From: an uncultured Eubacteriales bacterium
GTDB lineage: Bacteria; Bacillota; Clostridia; Oscillospirales; CAG-272
Assembly (NCBI GenBank): GCA_905201895.1
Contig: CAJKPX010000014.1
Span: forward strand, 1-51,391
Direction: 5' to 3'
DNA: 51,391 bases
Positions 25,150 through 32,306 of the stretch are shown piece by piece (positions within the stretch are counted from its first letter, which is position 1; the number at the start of each line of letters is the position of its first letter). The notes beneath the pieces were generated by a model. It was not told the DNA's origin. It did no database searches and saw only the letters and a program-made list of their open reading frames with translations. The translations under genes and the position numbers were made by a program.

Positions 25150-25848
25150 TTATTCTCCATCCTCTCCGTCCTCCTCCAGCAGCCGTTTCAGGTCGATTTC
25201 ATCCGCAGAGCCGCAGCGCACGCTCATAATTGCATCACTCATAGCGCGGTAGCTTCTGTCCACCCCTCGCTTGGTCTGGCGATAATTTGCGGCACGGTCG
25301 CGACGAATTCCGAGATCGTCCGCAGTTTCCACGGCGTCGATGTTGGCGGCAAGGAAGATGAACTCCCAGCCGTACCTTTCCTGCTGACGCTTGATCTTTC
25401 GCTTGATCTCAGCACTCGAATAGCGGTGGCTGGCGTTCTCCATGCCGTCGGTGGTGATGACGAAGATGGTATGCGCGGGAACGTCCTCGGGGCGCGCGTA
25501 CTTATGCACGTTGCCGATATGATGGATCGCACCGCCAATCGCATCGAGCAGAGCCATACAGCCGCCCACTTCATAGTCCTCGCGCATCATGGGTTTAATC
25601 TCGCGGATCTCTACGCGATCATGCAGAACCTCGCTCTCGTCGTCAAAAAACACGGTGGAAACGAACACGAAGCCGTCCTTTTCCCTCTGCTTTTCGATCA
25701 TGGCGTTAAATCCGCCCACAGTGTCGTCCTCAAAGCCCGACATCGAGCCGCTGCGGTCGAGAATAAAGACCAGCTCGGTGCTCTCGGGCTTGATCATCGG
25801 GATACCGCCGCAGCATTCAATCATCTCTTCTTTTTTGTTCGTTTTCAT
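25150..25848 (-). CDS. von Willebrand factor A domain protein
   Basis: A 232-aa soluble protein; ATG follows GGGAGG. The vWA metal-ion-dependent adhesion site is complete: FILDRSGSMSG (Asp31, Ser33, Ser35) and FVITTDGMEN later in the fold. The C-terminus is charged. Cytosolic vWA proteins often act as scaffolds with AAA+ ATPases, TerD-type stress proteins or virion-like machines, but no such partner is adjacent. The promoter is an extended -10 (25880-25888) flanked by a 13-bp inverted repeat. Function is unknown. Confidence 0.82.
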   Translation of the reverse strand: MKTNKKEEMIECCGGIPMIKPESTELVFILDRSGSMSGFEDDTVGGFNAMIEKQREKDGFVFVSTVFFDDESEVLHDRVEIREIKPMMREDYEVGGCMALLDAIGGAIHHIGNVHKYARPEDVPAHTIFVITTDGMENASHRYSSAEIKRKIKRQQERYGWEFIFLAANIDAVETADDLGIRRDRAANYRQTKRGVDRSYRAMSDAIMSVRCGSADEIDLKRLLEEDGEDGE

Positions 25849-25853
25849 CAGAA

Positions 25854-25905
25854 AAACCTCCCTTTGTTTTTGTGCTTTTATTATAGCACCTTCAAAGGGA
25901 GGTTT
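25854..25905 (-). promoter_or_regulatory. Extended -10 promoter inside an inverted repeat
   Basis: On the minus strand TGCTATAAT (-10 at 25880-25885). AAACCTCCCTTTG (25854-25866) and its exact complement (25893-25905) flank it. The upstream arm lies outside the transcript, so this is a DNA operator candidate rather than an RNA hairpin. No good -35 is visible. Confidence 0.5.
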
Positions 25906-25926
25906 GGTCGCTTGACGGGCGACATC
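25904..25926. repeat. Short dispersed repeat GTCGCTTSACGGGCGAC, copy 1
   Basis: TTTGGTCGCTTGACGGGCG and the following ACAT recur with one change at 26920-26942. Each copy has GTCGC/GCGAC arms around seven bases and lies just upstream of a leftward gene. Confidence 0.5.
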
Positions 25927-25963
25927 TCAAGAAATCAACACAAAAAATATTGTATTCCCAGTT

Positions 25964-26458
25964 CTAGGTTCTTTTCAACTTATACGTAAAAGCGTTAGCG
26001 ATCTTTTTATATGTAATCGTAAGTGGATTCTTATCCTCGACCCATTCAATCTCAAACACACCAAAGAACTTATACAGACCATCCACTACCCCAAACACAA
26101 GAAAAAGTTTCTCGCTCCACTCTCTATCCTTTTCGGTCAGTATATCTATTTGATTACTGATGTATGTACGAACGATTTGGTCTTTCTTCCTGTTCATGCA
26201 ATCTTTCCAAAGTTGTCCGTAATGATATCTATTTGGATGTTCGCCAAACTGGGTATACCATACACAATACTTTCCTTTATACTGCCCAAGTAAAGTTCTG
26301 GGTATAAAAAAACCCGAGGAGCATAGTGCGTTACAATAACACCCAAACACAGACTTGCATAAATAAGAAGGTTTACTAAATATCGCCAGATTTTCACCAG
26401 CATGAATTGTCACTTCATTTTTCTCGTTCGGAACTAATAGGGTTAATTTTGATTTCAT
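25964..26458 (-). CDS. Hypothetical protein, A+T-rich island
   Basis: A 164-aa protein that I do not recognise. The start follows GAGG by about ten bases. It is basic, with several Cys and aromatic clusters in the middle (LCKSVFGCYCNALCSSGFF, GKYCVWYTQFG), and ends in beta-like strands (KFFGVFEIEWVE). No signal peptide or membrane helix is clear. It is the only complete gene in the window that ends in TAG. It follows a 13-codon reading frame (26476-26517) and the SH3-like gene on the same strand. Base composition suggests recent acquisition. Confidence 0.55.
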   Translation of the reverse strand: MKSKLTLLVPNEKNEVTIHAGENLAIFSKPSYLCKSVFGCYCNALCSSGFFIPRTLLGQYKGKYCVWYTQFGEHPNRYHYGQLWKDCMNRKKDQIVRTYISNQIDILTEKDREWSEKLFLVFGVVDGLYKFFGVFEIEWVEDKNPLTITYKKIANAFTYKLKRT

Positions 26459-26475
26459 TTTTCATTTACCTCGCA

Positions 26476-26517
26476 TTAAAATTCAACGTAATCCTCTTCA
26501 AGAGTCCATTGGTGCAT
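26476..26517 (-). CDS. Possible 13-aa leader peptide or gene remnant
   Basis: AAAAGGAGAGAATATT precedes ATG at 26517, and the frame MHQWTLEEDYVEF ends at TAA, 17 bp before the next gene. The ribosome site is better than that of the following gene. WTxEED is a common opening in small accessory proteins, so it could be a truncated gene start rather than a regulatory peptide. Confidence 0.3.
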   Translation of the reverse strand: MHQWTLEEDYVEF

Positions 26518-26539
26518 AATATTCTCTCCTTTTAAGTAA

Positions 26540-26851
26540 TCAGAGCTTAACCAGAAAGCCTTTATTGATGGCATCGGGATAAACAAAGCGCGCCATCTTT
26601 TGCGCAAAAACAACCGTCATGTATCCGTATTCATCGGTTCCGACGAGATCGCCCTCTCCGTAGTACTTATGTTGAAATTTCGTATGAATTGGCAGGGGGC
26701 GCAGAAGCGTCCTTTCAACCAGCTTCTTTTTTCGAGGGATATTTCTTGCTTTGCTCGACAAACGGGAAGTTGGCGGGGTGGCGCATTGGGTACTTTCGCG
26801 AAAAACGTATACCGTGTAGGAATTGTTGAGCTTGTAAGAATACTCTGCCAT
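26540..26851 (-). CDS. Small SH3-like domain protein
   Basis: A 103-aa protein started by ATG at 26851 after GGAGG. The C-terminal half (FQHKYYGEGDLVGTDEYGY, then VVFAQKMARFVYPDAIN and KGFL) has the pattern of a small beta-barrel found at the end of helicases and restriction-associated proteins: fxxkyyGeGxVxxxdxxGyxxVxF...FxYPdAfxxGfL. The N-terminal half is basic. Binding to nucleic acid or protein is inference. It lies in the A+T-rich cluster with two unknown genes downstream. Confidence 0.55.
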   Translation of the reverse strand: MAEYSYKLNNSYTVYVFRESTQCATPPTSRLSSKARNIPRKKKLVERTLLRPLPIHTKFQHKYYGEGDLVGTDEYGYMTVVFAQKMARFVYPDAINKGFLVKL

Positions 26852-26919
26852 AAACAGTCCTCCAATCAAATATTGTACATCTTATGCCTTGTCTATATGA
26901 TACCTTTTTTTTCAGTTCT

Positions 26920-26942
26920 TTTGGTCGCTTCACGGGCGACAT
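26920..26942. repeat. Short dispersed repeat GTCGCTTSACGGGCGAC, copy 2
   Basis: Second copy of the motif at 25904-25926, with C for G at the central position. It lies upstream of the leftward SH3-like gene. Confidence 0.5.
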
Positions 26943-26981
26943 TTGTGTGTGTAATCAAGAAATTGAATACTCGAAACGGAA

Positions 26982-27323
26982 TCAAAGCCGCTTATCGTAC
27001 CGTTTGCTCAAAAAACCAACGGTTTTATCCGCAAGAGATGCCCGATCAATCCCGTCCAACGCAGTTGCATTCAGAATTGCACTTTTCACAAATTCGATTT
27101 CATCAAAGGAAAACGCCATGCCGTCCATGTAAAAGCCCTTCGTGGTTTTCACAATAGGAAAACCCATCTCCTGCAAATATCTAATATTTCTGCAAACCGT
27201 TTTTCGGTCACAGGGGTATTTCGCCGATATGATTTTTGCCATTTGTGTCTGCGTCATCGGTTGATCCCGATTTGTTTGTGACTCCAACAATCGCAGCACG
27301 TAAATAATCAACTGCTTTTTCAT
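26982..27323 (-). CDS. Short winged-helix regulator (WYL-protein N-terminal type)
   Basis: A 113-aa protein; ATG at 27323 follows a GAGAGG sequence. The winged helix (VLRLLESQTNRDQPMTQTQM ... DRKTVCRNIRYLQEMGFPI followed by a KGFYMDG wing) and the following FSFDEIEFVKSAIL helix match the N-terminal part of WYL-domain regulators. The WYL ligand domain is absent, so this is either a minimal regulator or a truncation. The extended -10 TGGTATAAT lies upstream at 27345-27353. Targets are unknown. Confidence 0.7.
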   Translation of the reverse strand: MKKQLIIYVLRLLESQTNRDQPMTQTQMAKIISAKYPCDRKTVCRNIRYLQEMGFPIVKTTKGFYMDGMAFSFDEIEFVKSAILNATALDGIDRASLADKTVGFLSKRYDKRL

Positions 27324-27344
27324 CCTCTCGCCCCCTCTATATAT

Positions 27345-27353
27345 ATTATACCA
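27345..27353 (-). promoter_or_regulatory. Extended -10 promoter
   Basis: On the minus strand TGGTATAAT; no clear -35. It precedes the winged-helix gene. Confidence 0.45.
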
Positions 27354-27427
27354 AAGAACTTGTACCATTTTTCGCCCAGACTATTAAAAAAGATTGTTTT
27401 TTCTCAAAAAAAGAACCAAAGATATCT

Positions 27428-27470
27428 AAAAAAGAGCCTGGGAAGAAAAAACACTTCTTCGGCTCTTTTT
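27428..27470. terminator. Bidirectional-looking terminator
   Basis: AAAAAGAGCC and GGCTCTTTTT with an inner GAAG/CTTC helix. On the minus strand it ends the macro-domain/Spx-like transcript; both strands have T-runs. Confidence 0.7.
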
Positions 27471-27558
27471 ACGTAAAAAACAAAACAGAGGGAAAACATC
27501 AAAAGCCGCAAAAGCCTCGCATTATGAAGCCTCATGCAATTTGCTTGGTGGGCGACAA

Positions 27559-27915
27559 TTATTTTTTTGCTTGTTCGACCCACTCGGGCTCACGGAATCC
27601 GACAAGAACAAAACCATCCCCTACAAGCAACGGGCGCTTGACCAGCATTCCATCAGTGGCAAGGAGTGCCAGCATTTCGTTCTCGGACATAGCAGGAAGT
27701 TTATTTTTGAGGTCGAGGGATTTATAGAGCAACCCACTTGTGTTAAAGAACTTTTTGAGCGGCAATCCGCTATTCCTGTGCCATTCGGTCAGCTCTTCGA
27801 GCGTAGGGTTGTCGAGCTTTATATCTCGAAACTCATACTCGATTTGGTTATCGTCGAGCCACTTCTTTGCCTTTTGGCAGGTGGTGCATTTGGGGTAACA
27901 GATAAATTTCAACAT
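27559..27915 (-). CDS. ArsC/Spx-family thioredoxin-fold protein
   Basis: A 118-aa protein with the N-terminal redox motif CTTC (Cys10, Cys13) in CYPKCTTCQKAKKWL and the family core NSGLPLKKFFNTSGLLY and the LLVGDGFVLVGF strand-turn. Members are arsenate reductases or Spx-like RNA-polymerase binders; the CxxC arrangement is Spx-like, but the length and sequence fit the broad YffB/Spx-like reductase group. The start follows AAAGGAG. It is 30 bp after the macro-domain gene and shares its promoter. Role is uncertain. Confidence 0.8.
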   Translation of the reverse strand: MLKFICYPKCTTCQKAKKWLDDNQIEYEFRDIKLDNPTLEELTEWHRNSGLPLKKFFNTSGLLYKSLDLKNKLPAMSENEMLALLATDGMLVKRPLLVGDGFVLVGFREPEWVEQAKK

Positions 27916-27945
27916 GGTAATCTCCTTTATTTTTCGTACGTTAAA

Positions 27946-28968
27946 TTACATTCCAAGCAGCTTCTGATCAAACGCCAACAGCGTTTCGTTGATCGCAAAA
28001 AGATCGTATGTTCCCTGCACGATGAAATACTCCACAATGATGTCAAATTTACTGCTGTGCGAGAGTGCAAAGCCTGCTTTGGCAAGCATTTCACGCGTTT
28101 CATCCAGCGGCAAGCGGAGCGCAACGGCAAATGCAAGCACCGTGTTTTTGCTGGGACGATAGTCCTTATTGCTTCGTATTTTGGAGAACAGCTTGCGATC
28201 CACGTTCGCCTTTTTATAGCATTCCGTATCGGTCATGCCGCTCTCGTCAATCTTGCGGAGTAGCATCTCGGAAAAGCTCTCGTCGATCTGACCCAAGAGC
28301 TCCTCAATGCTCGCGCTCGGCATGATCGAAGCATCCGCGTCCATGCCGATCTCCCGACAGGTAAGAAAATCCTCGTCGGATGCCTCGTCGAGCATTCTGC
28401 TCGCAGAACGCCGAGGCGCACGTCTGCGGAAAATCCTTTCGCTGACGTAGTTGTCGTCGATGAACATTTGAACGTCGGCAAAGAGCTTGAGGCTGATCGA
28501 CGTTGATTCCTTGTCGTACACCACAAGAGACACGCTCATCTCGTGATTGAGCAGAAACGCACCGATCGAGTCCATCGCGATTCGCAGCACCCGATCCTTG
28601 GGAAACCCAAACGATCCCGAGGAGATCAGCGGAATAGCAACCGTTTTGCATTTGTGCTCGACGGCAAGCTTAAGCAACTCGACGTAACAGGAGCGCAGAA
28701 GTGCCTCCTCGCCCACCGCACCGCCGCGCCAATGCGGTCCGACGGTATGGATCACGTATCGGCAGGGCAGATCGAACGCGGGCGTGATGATAGCATGCCC
28801 CACCGAAAGCGGTCCATGCTCCATGCAGGCGCAGTAGAGCTTCTCGCCAGCCGCCTCGTGAATCTGTGCGTCCACCCCACCACCGTGGGAATAGTGCGGA
28901 TTGGTTGGATTCACGATCGCGTCGCATTTGATTTTTGTGATGTCTTGTCGGATGATTTTGATTGGCAT
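27946..28968 (-). CDS. Macro-domain protein with C-terminal helix-turn-helix-like domain
   Basis: A 340-aa protein. Residues about 1-165 are a macro domain: DAIVNPTNPHYSHGGGVDAQI, HTVGPHWRGG and the ligand loop ISSGSFGFPKDRV. These bind ADP-ribose or remove it from targets. A charged linker leads to a C-terminal helical domain (about 245-340; DTECYKKANVDRKLFSKIR ... SKNTVLAFAVALRLPLDE) resembling an XRE-like fold seen in other Firmicutes macro proteins. It is first in a two-gene transcript behind a consensus promoter. It may process or sense ADP-ribosylation, perhaps in defence, given its accessory setting. Confidence 0.87.
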   Translation of the reverse strand: MPIKIIRQDITKIKCDAIVNPTNPHYSHGGGVDAQIHEAAGEKLYCACMEHGPLSVGHAIITPAFDLPCRYVIHTVGPHWRGGAVGEEALLRSCYVELLKLAVEHKCKTVAIPLISSGSFGFPKDRVLRIAMDSIGAFLLNHEMSVSLVVYDKESTSISLKLFADVQMFIDDNYVSERIFRRRAPRRSASRMLDEASDEDFLTCREIGMDADASIMPSASIEELLGQIDESFSEMLLRKIDESGMTDTECYKKANVDRKLFSKIRSNKDYRPSKNTVLAFAVALRLPLDETREMLAKAGFALSHSSKFDIIVEYFIVQGTYDLFAINETLLAFDQKLLGM

Positions 28969-28998
28969 GGCAAGAGCCCCTTTCCGTTCGTTATCTCT

Positions 28999-29027
28999 AT
29001 TATACTACACCTTTGACGCGCTGTCAA
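28999..29027 (-). promoter_or_regulatory. Consensus SigA promoter of the macro-domain gene
   Basis: On the minus strand TTGACA (29022-29027), 17 bp, TATAAT (28999-29004). Confidence 0.85.
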
Positions 29028-29079
29028 TTGCGAACCGCTCCCCTCTCCCACCAATATCCGCACACTTTTGGGAACCATG

Positions 29080-29108
29080 TTGACTTTTTGTAAAATTTCG
29101 GATATAAT
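29080..29108 (+). promoter_or_regulatory. SigA promoter with downstream dyad
   Basis: TTGACT (29080-29085), 17 bp, TATAAT (29103-29108). GTGTCC (29125-29130) and GGACAC (29139-29144) form a dyad just after the likely start of transcription, an operator or leader hairpin. Confidence 0.75.
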
Positions 29109-29191
29109 CATTATATATCAACCAGTGTCCAAAAAAATGGACACACCGAATTGTATAATGGTCTTGAAAAATAAATATCAAGGAGAATGTC

Positions 29192-30097
29192 ATGAATATC
29201 GTGAAGGAGCTTGATCTCGCCATCAAATTGGCAGAAGCAAAAACGGTGGAGGGTGCATACCGTTCAGGTAATACCGATTATGACGCCTATATGACGAATG
29301 CGGAATGGGCAGCATTTGAAAAAGACATGAAAAAAAACAAGCTACAACCGCACGCACACACAGAATATAGCGCTGGCGGCGGCGATGAGCTGACCGAAAA
29401 AAACGGACGCCCTCCAAAGATGGCGTCCTATGCCTCGTCGAGCCGCTTGATCTACCGTCTTTCGCGCGAAAAAGCGGGCTTTCACTATGAGCAAAAGCTC
29501 GCCACAACCGTTGGCGGCACTGCCAATCTCGATGGTTTTTACGAAACCGACGAGCATTACATTTTTGTTGAGGCAAAATGCCATGAGCCCTATTCCGCAA
29601 AACAAACGTCGGTGAGCAAGAGCTATGAAGAACTCTACAAATTCATCAATGCGCAGATGACGGATGAGATAAAAATCAATATGACGGCAAGCAAATGCGG
29701 GCGTTATCTGAACGTGGACTATATCGTTGGCGGTGAAAGGCTGGCTCATTTTGACCTCAAGCAGATGATCTGTCACCTGCTCGGCATTGCCACGGGGATA
29801 CTCAAGGGCGAGCTGGAGCACAAGCAGGTCAATTTTATCTATCTGCTCTACGATCCCTCCGATCTGTCGCTTTCAGACAACGTAAAAGCCAAGATCGAGC
29901 GGATCTATGCCAAAACCTGCGACGAATGCAATGCGATTGACTTTGCAGCACTCCTACGGGTGATCCTTTCATTCTTGAGGACCGAGTACTATCCGAATTC
30001 GATGTCCGATGACGAAATCGCCTCGATCGTTCAAAAATTCACGTTTACGCTTGCTTCTCAAGATTTTTACAAAATTCTGCTGGAGCAGGATTTCTGA
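29192..30097 (+). CDS. PD-(D/E)XK nuclease-like protein (restriction-endonuclease type)
   Basis: A 301-aa protein; ATG follows AAGGAG. The nuclease core is complete: FHYEQKLATTVGG (Glu100), ANLDGFYET (Asp114) and YIFVEAKCHE (Glu127-x-Lys129). It resembles stand-alone putative restriction endonucleases of the PGN_0703 kind. The rest is mostly helical. It has its own promoter and terminator and no adjacent methylase, so it would need another form of self-control or be a signal-activated effector. The A+T-rich composition and neighbours suggest a defence island. Confidence 0.75.
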   Translation: MNIVKELDLAIKLAEAKTVEGAYRSGNTDYDAYMTNAEWAAFEKDMKKNKLQPHAHTEYSAGGGDELTEKNGRPPKMASYASSSRLIYRLSREKAGFHYEQKLATTVGGTANLDGFYETDEHYIFVEAKCHEPYSAKQTSVSKSYEELYKFINAQMTDEIKINMTASKCGRYLNVDYIVGGERLAHFDLKQMICHLLGIATGILKGELEHKQVNFIYLLYDPSDLSLSDNVKAKIERIYAKTCDECNAIDFAALLRVILSFLRTEYYPNSMSDDEIASIVQKFTFTLASQDFYKILLEQDF

Positions 30098-30128
30098 ATC
30101 GGAACACTTTATTAAAACAAAAAAGAAT

Positions 30129-30184
30129 GCCGCGTTTTCGCGTATTCTCCGTTAAGGAAAGCACGCGAAAACGTGGCGTTTTAT
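30129..30184 (+). terminator. Terminator of the nuclease gene
   Basis: A 15-bp stem (GCCGCGTTTTCGCGT with near-perfect complement at 30163-30177), then GTTTTATTTT. Confidence 0.8.
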
Positions 30185-30193
30185 TTTCGGTCT

Positions 30194-30892
30194 TCATTCC
30201 GACAAAATCGGATTTTTCATTGAAAAGCAGCGTAGCTCGCCGCGCTTGACGCGCTCGACAAAATCGTGCTCGTCGAGGATCGGCGTATCGGCTTCCATGC
30301 CGGCGAGCTGCTTCACGGCGGGCCCCGAGTGGTTATCCGATCCCGCAAAAGGAATCAGCCCGTAGCGCTCGGCGTATAATTTTGCCATATCGTTGACGAG
30401 CGGATCCCGACAGGAGGCATTGATCACCTCCACGCCCTCAACGGCTCGCGGAAAGAGACGGATATGGTCGATATACCTTGCCTCGCGAAAGGGATGCGCC
30501 TGGATCACAAGCGCGCCGTGCTCGATCAGATAGGGCAGCTCCTCGCTCTTTTTCATATGCTCGATCTCGGGATGCGCCAAAAACCATTCCTTGCCGAGTC
30601 CATACACCAAGAAATCGGTTCCCTTATACGACATCTCCACGCCGCAAAAAACAGGTATCCCCATTTCGCGACCGATTTGGACGCCGTCCTCATAATCCGA
30701 AAAATGCGCGCAGATGCGCTCCTCATAGGACATATCGGCACTCTGCTGCATATTGCCGTCGATGAAATGATTGGTGATAAACACACCCGCATAACCGAGA
30801 ATGCGGTAAAAGTCGAGCGACTCGCGCACGGTGGCGCGTGCACATTTGCTCACAGGAAAGGTGTGCAGGTGGGTTTCGTAGCGATAAAGCAT
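30194..30892 (-). CDS. PHP-domain phosphoesterase
   Basis: A 232-aa protein; the ATG at 30892 follows GAGGAG and the upstream 34 codons lack support. Metal-binding motifs of the PHP fold are clear: ETHLHTFPVS (two His), FITNHF, EMSYK, VIQAHPFREA and FAGSDNHSG. PHP proteins hydrolyse phosphate esters, for example histidinol phosphate, nucleotides or DNA 3' ends. The short form here is of the YciV/TrpH-like or uncharacterised type. It stands alone behind a consensus promoter divergent from the subtilase gene. Substrate is unknown. Confidence 0.85.
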   Translation of the reverse strand: MLYRYETHLHTFPVSKCARATVRESLDFYRILGYAGVFITNHFIDGNMQQSADMSYEERICAHFSDYEDGVQIGREMGIPVFCGVEMSYKGTDFLVYGLGKEWFLAHPEIEHMKKSEELPYLIEHGALVIQAHPFREARYIDHIRLFPRAVEGVEVINASCRDPLVNDMAKLYAERYGLIPFAGSDNHSGPAVKQLAGMEADTPILDEHDFVERVKRGELRCFSMKNPILSE

Positions 30893-30958
30893 GGCGGTCT
30901 CCTCTTTTTCGGTCTTTTTTGAGCTTTTTTGTTTCTTTTCGATTTTGCGGTCACTCTC

Positions 30959-30987
30959 ATTATACCCCCGTCCCTCGAAAAAGTCAA
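30959..30987 (-). promoter_or_regulatory. SigA promoter of the PHP gene
   Basis: On the minus strand TTGACT (30982-30987), 17 bp, TATAAT (30959-30964). Confidence 0.8.
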
Positions 30988-31026
30988 CCGACACACCAAA
31001 AAAGTCAAGAAAAAAAGATGCACACC

Positions 31027-31055
31027 TTGACTTTTCGGCGCAAAGAGACTATAAT
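31027..31055 (+). promoter_or_regulatory. SigA promoter of the giant subtilase gene
   Basis: TTGACT (31027-31032), 17 bp, TATAAT (31050-31055), 40 bp before the start codon. Confidence 0.8.
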
Positions 31056-31094
31056 AAACAATGTAGTGAAACAAATCAAAGGAGGCGGATGGAA

Positions 31095-32306
31095 ATGACA
31101 GTCCAACCCAAACCGAAGTACCAAGGCTCCCGTCGGAGGAAGCTCCTCTGCGCGATCATCACGGTCTGTGCAGTCCTGGTCCTCGTCGGAGCACTTTTTG
31201 CGATCCTGCATCTGCGCCGACAGCAGCAGCTATACGCCGACCGCGACGCGCTGATCGCCGACCTGACCAACCGACGCGGAGAATATGACGAGCGAAGCAT
31301 CGTGCTTGCCGACACCTCCCGCGGCGCGGCAACCGCACTCGCGCAAAAGCTCGGCGCCACGCTCCGCATCTCGAGCGACGGCAGCTTTGCCACCCTGACG
31401 CTCCCCGAGGGAAAAACCTTTCTCGACGTTTGCCTCGATGACACCTACCTTGCCGATCTTCCGTGCATGTCGATCGACTACGAGGCGCGCGTGAGTGATT
31501 GGGTCGAGGAGAGCGAGGACTCGCTTCCCCAGCCCATGCGTCCGCAATTCGCGGTCTCGGATGACGGATACGGACAGCAGAGCTATCTCGATTACGTCAA
31601 TCTCCGCGACGCGTGGTATCATTCAAGCGGCAGCGGTGTTCTGGTTGCCGTGATTGATACGGGAATTGATACCGACCACCCGGAGTTTGTCGGTCGGATC
31701 AGCGAATATTCCTACAACGCAACCGAGGATAAGATCGTGAAGGACTACCTCACCGAGGATGGCGACTACGATTGGTCCCTGATCGAGGATGAGCAGGGAC
31801 ACGGAACCTCGGTGGCGGGCGTTCTCGGCGCACCGATGGACAACGGCGGAATCGTGGGCGTTGCGCCCAACGTCAGCCTTCTTGTTATCAAGGCGGAATG
31901 CACCCCCTCCGGCTCCTTCAAGCGCACCTCCGACCTCGTGTTCGGTCTTTACTACGCGATCGAATGTGATGCGAAGGTGGTGAATATGTCCTTTGGCTCG
32001 CAAAGCACGGAAAACGCGTTTGCCGAGGCAACCCGCCTTGCCGTGGATAGCGACGTCATTTGTATTGCCGCAGCAGGCAACGACACGACCGCCGACGTCA
32101 ACTATCCCGCGTGCGACCCCAACGTGGTCGGTGTGGGCGCGCTTGAGAACGGCGGATGGGGTCTTGCCCCCTACTCCAACTTCGGTGACAACGTGGATAT
32201 GGTGGCACCCGGCACCACCTACACCGCCAAGATGGGCGGCGGCTATTCGGTCACCCAAGGCACATCTCTTGCCGCTCCCGTTGTGGCGGGTGCGGTCGCT
32301 CTCTAG
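31095..32306 (+). CDS. Surface subtilase, N-terminal part up to in-frame TAG
   Basis: 403 codons before TAG at 32304. The ATG at 31095 follows AAAGGAGG at a good distance; an ATG two codons earlier is too close. An N-terminal membrane anchor or signal (about 16-40) and a propeptide-like stretch (about 55-150) precede an S8 protease domain. The domain has Asp188 in VAVIDTGIDTDHPEF, His236 in GHGTSVAG, oxyanion Asn329 in AAAGND and Ser391 in TQGTSLAAP. The catalytic triad is therefore complete, but the stop falls in the helix after the Ser, removing the domain's last strands. The same frame continues open for 2,700 codons, so the two parts are one gene. Confidence 0.88.
   Translation: MTVQPKPKYQGSRRRKLLCAIITVCAVLVLVGALFAILHLRRQQQLYADRDALIADLTNRRGEYDERSIVLADTSRGAATALAQKLGATLRISSDGSFATLTLPEGKTFLDVCLDDTYLADLPCMSIDYEARVSDWVEESEDSLPQPMRPQFAVSDDGYGQQSYLDYVNLRDAWYHSSGSGVLVAVIDTGIDTDHPEFVGRISEYSYNATEDKIVKDYLTEDGDYDWSLIEDEQGHGTSVAGVLGAPMDNGGIVGVAPNVSLLVIKAECTPSGSFKRTSDLVFGLYYAIECDAKVVNMSFGSQSTENAFAEATRLAVDSDVICIAAAGNDTTADVNYPACDPNVVGVGALENGGWGLAPYSNFGDNVDMVAPGTTYTAKMGGGYSVTQGTSLAAPVVAGAVAL

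Noticed and set aside
30891..31094. A longer N-terminus for the subtilase beginning at 30891
   Set aside because: The extension crosses two divergent promoters; the ATG at 31095 follows AAAGGAGG and starts a normal membrane-anchor sequence.
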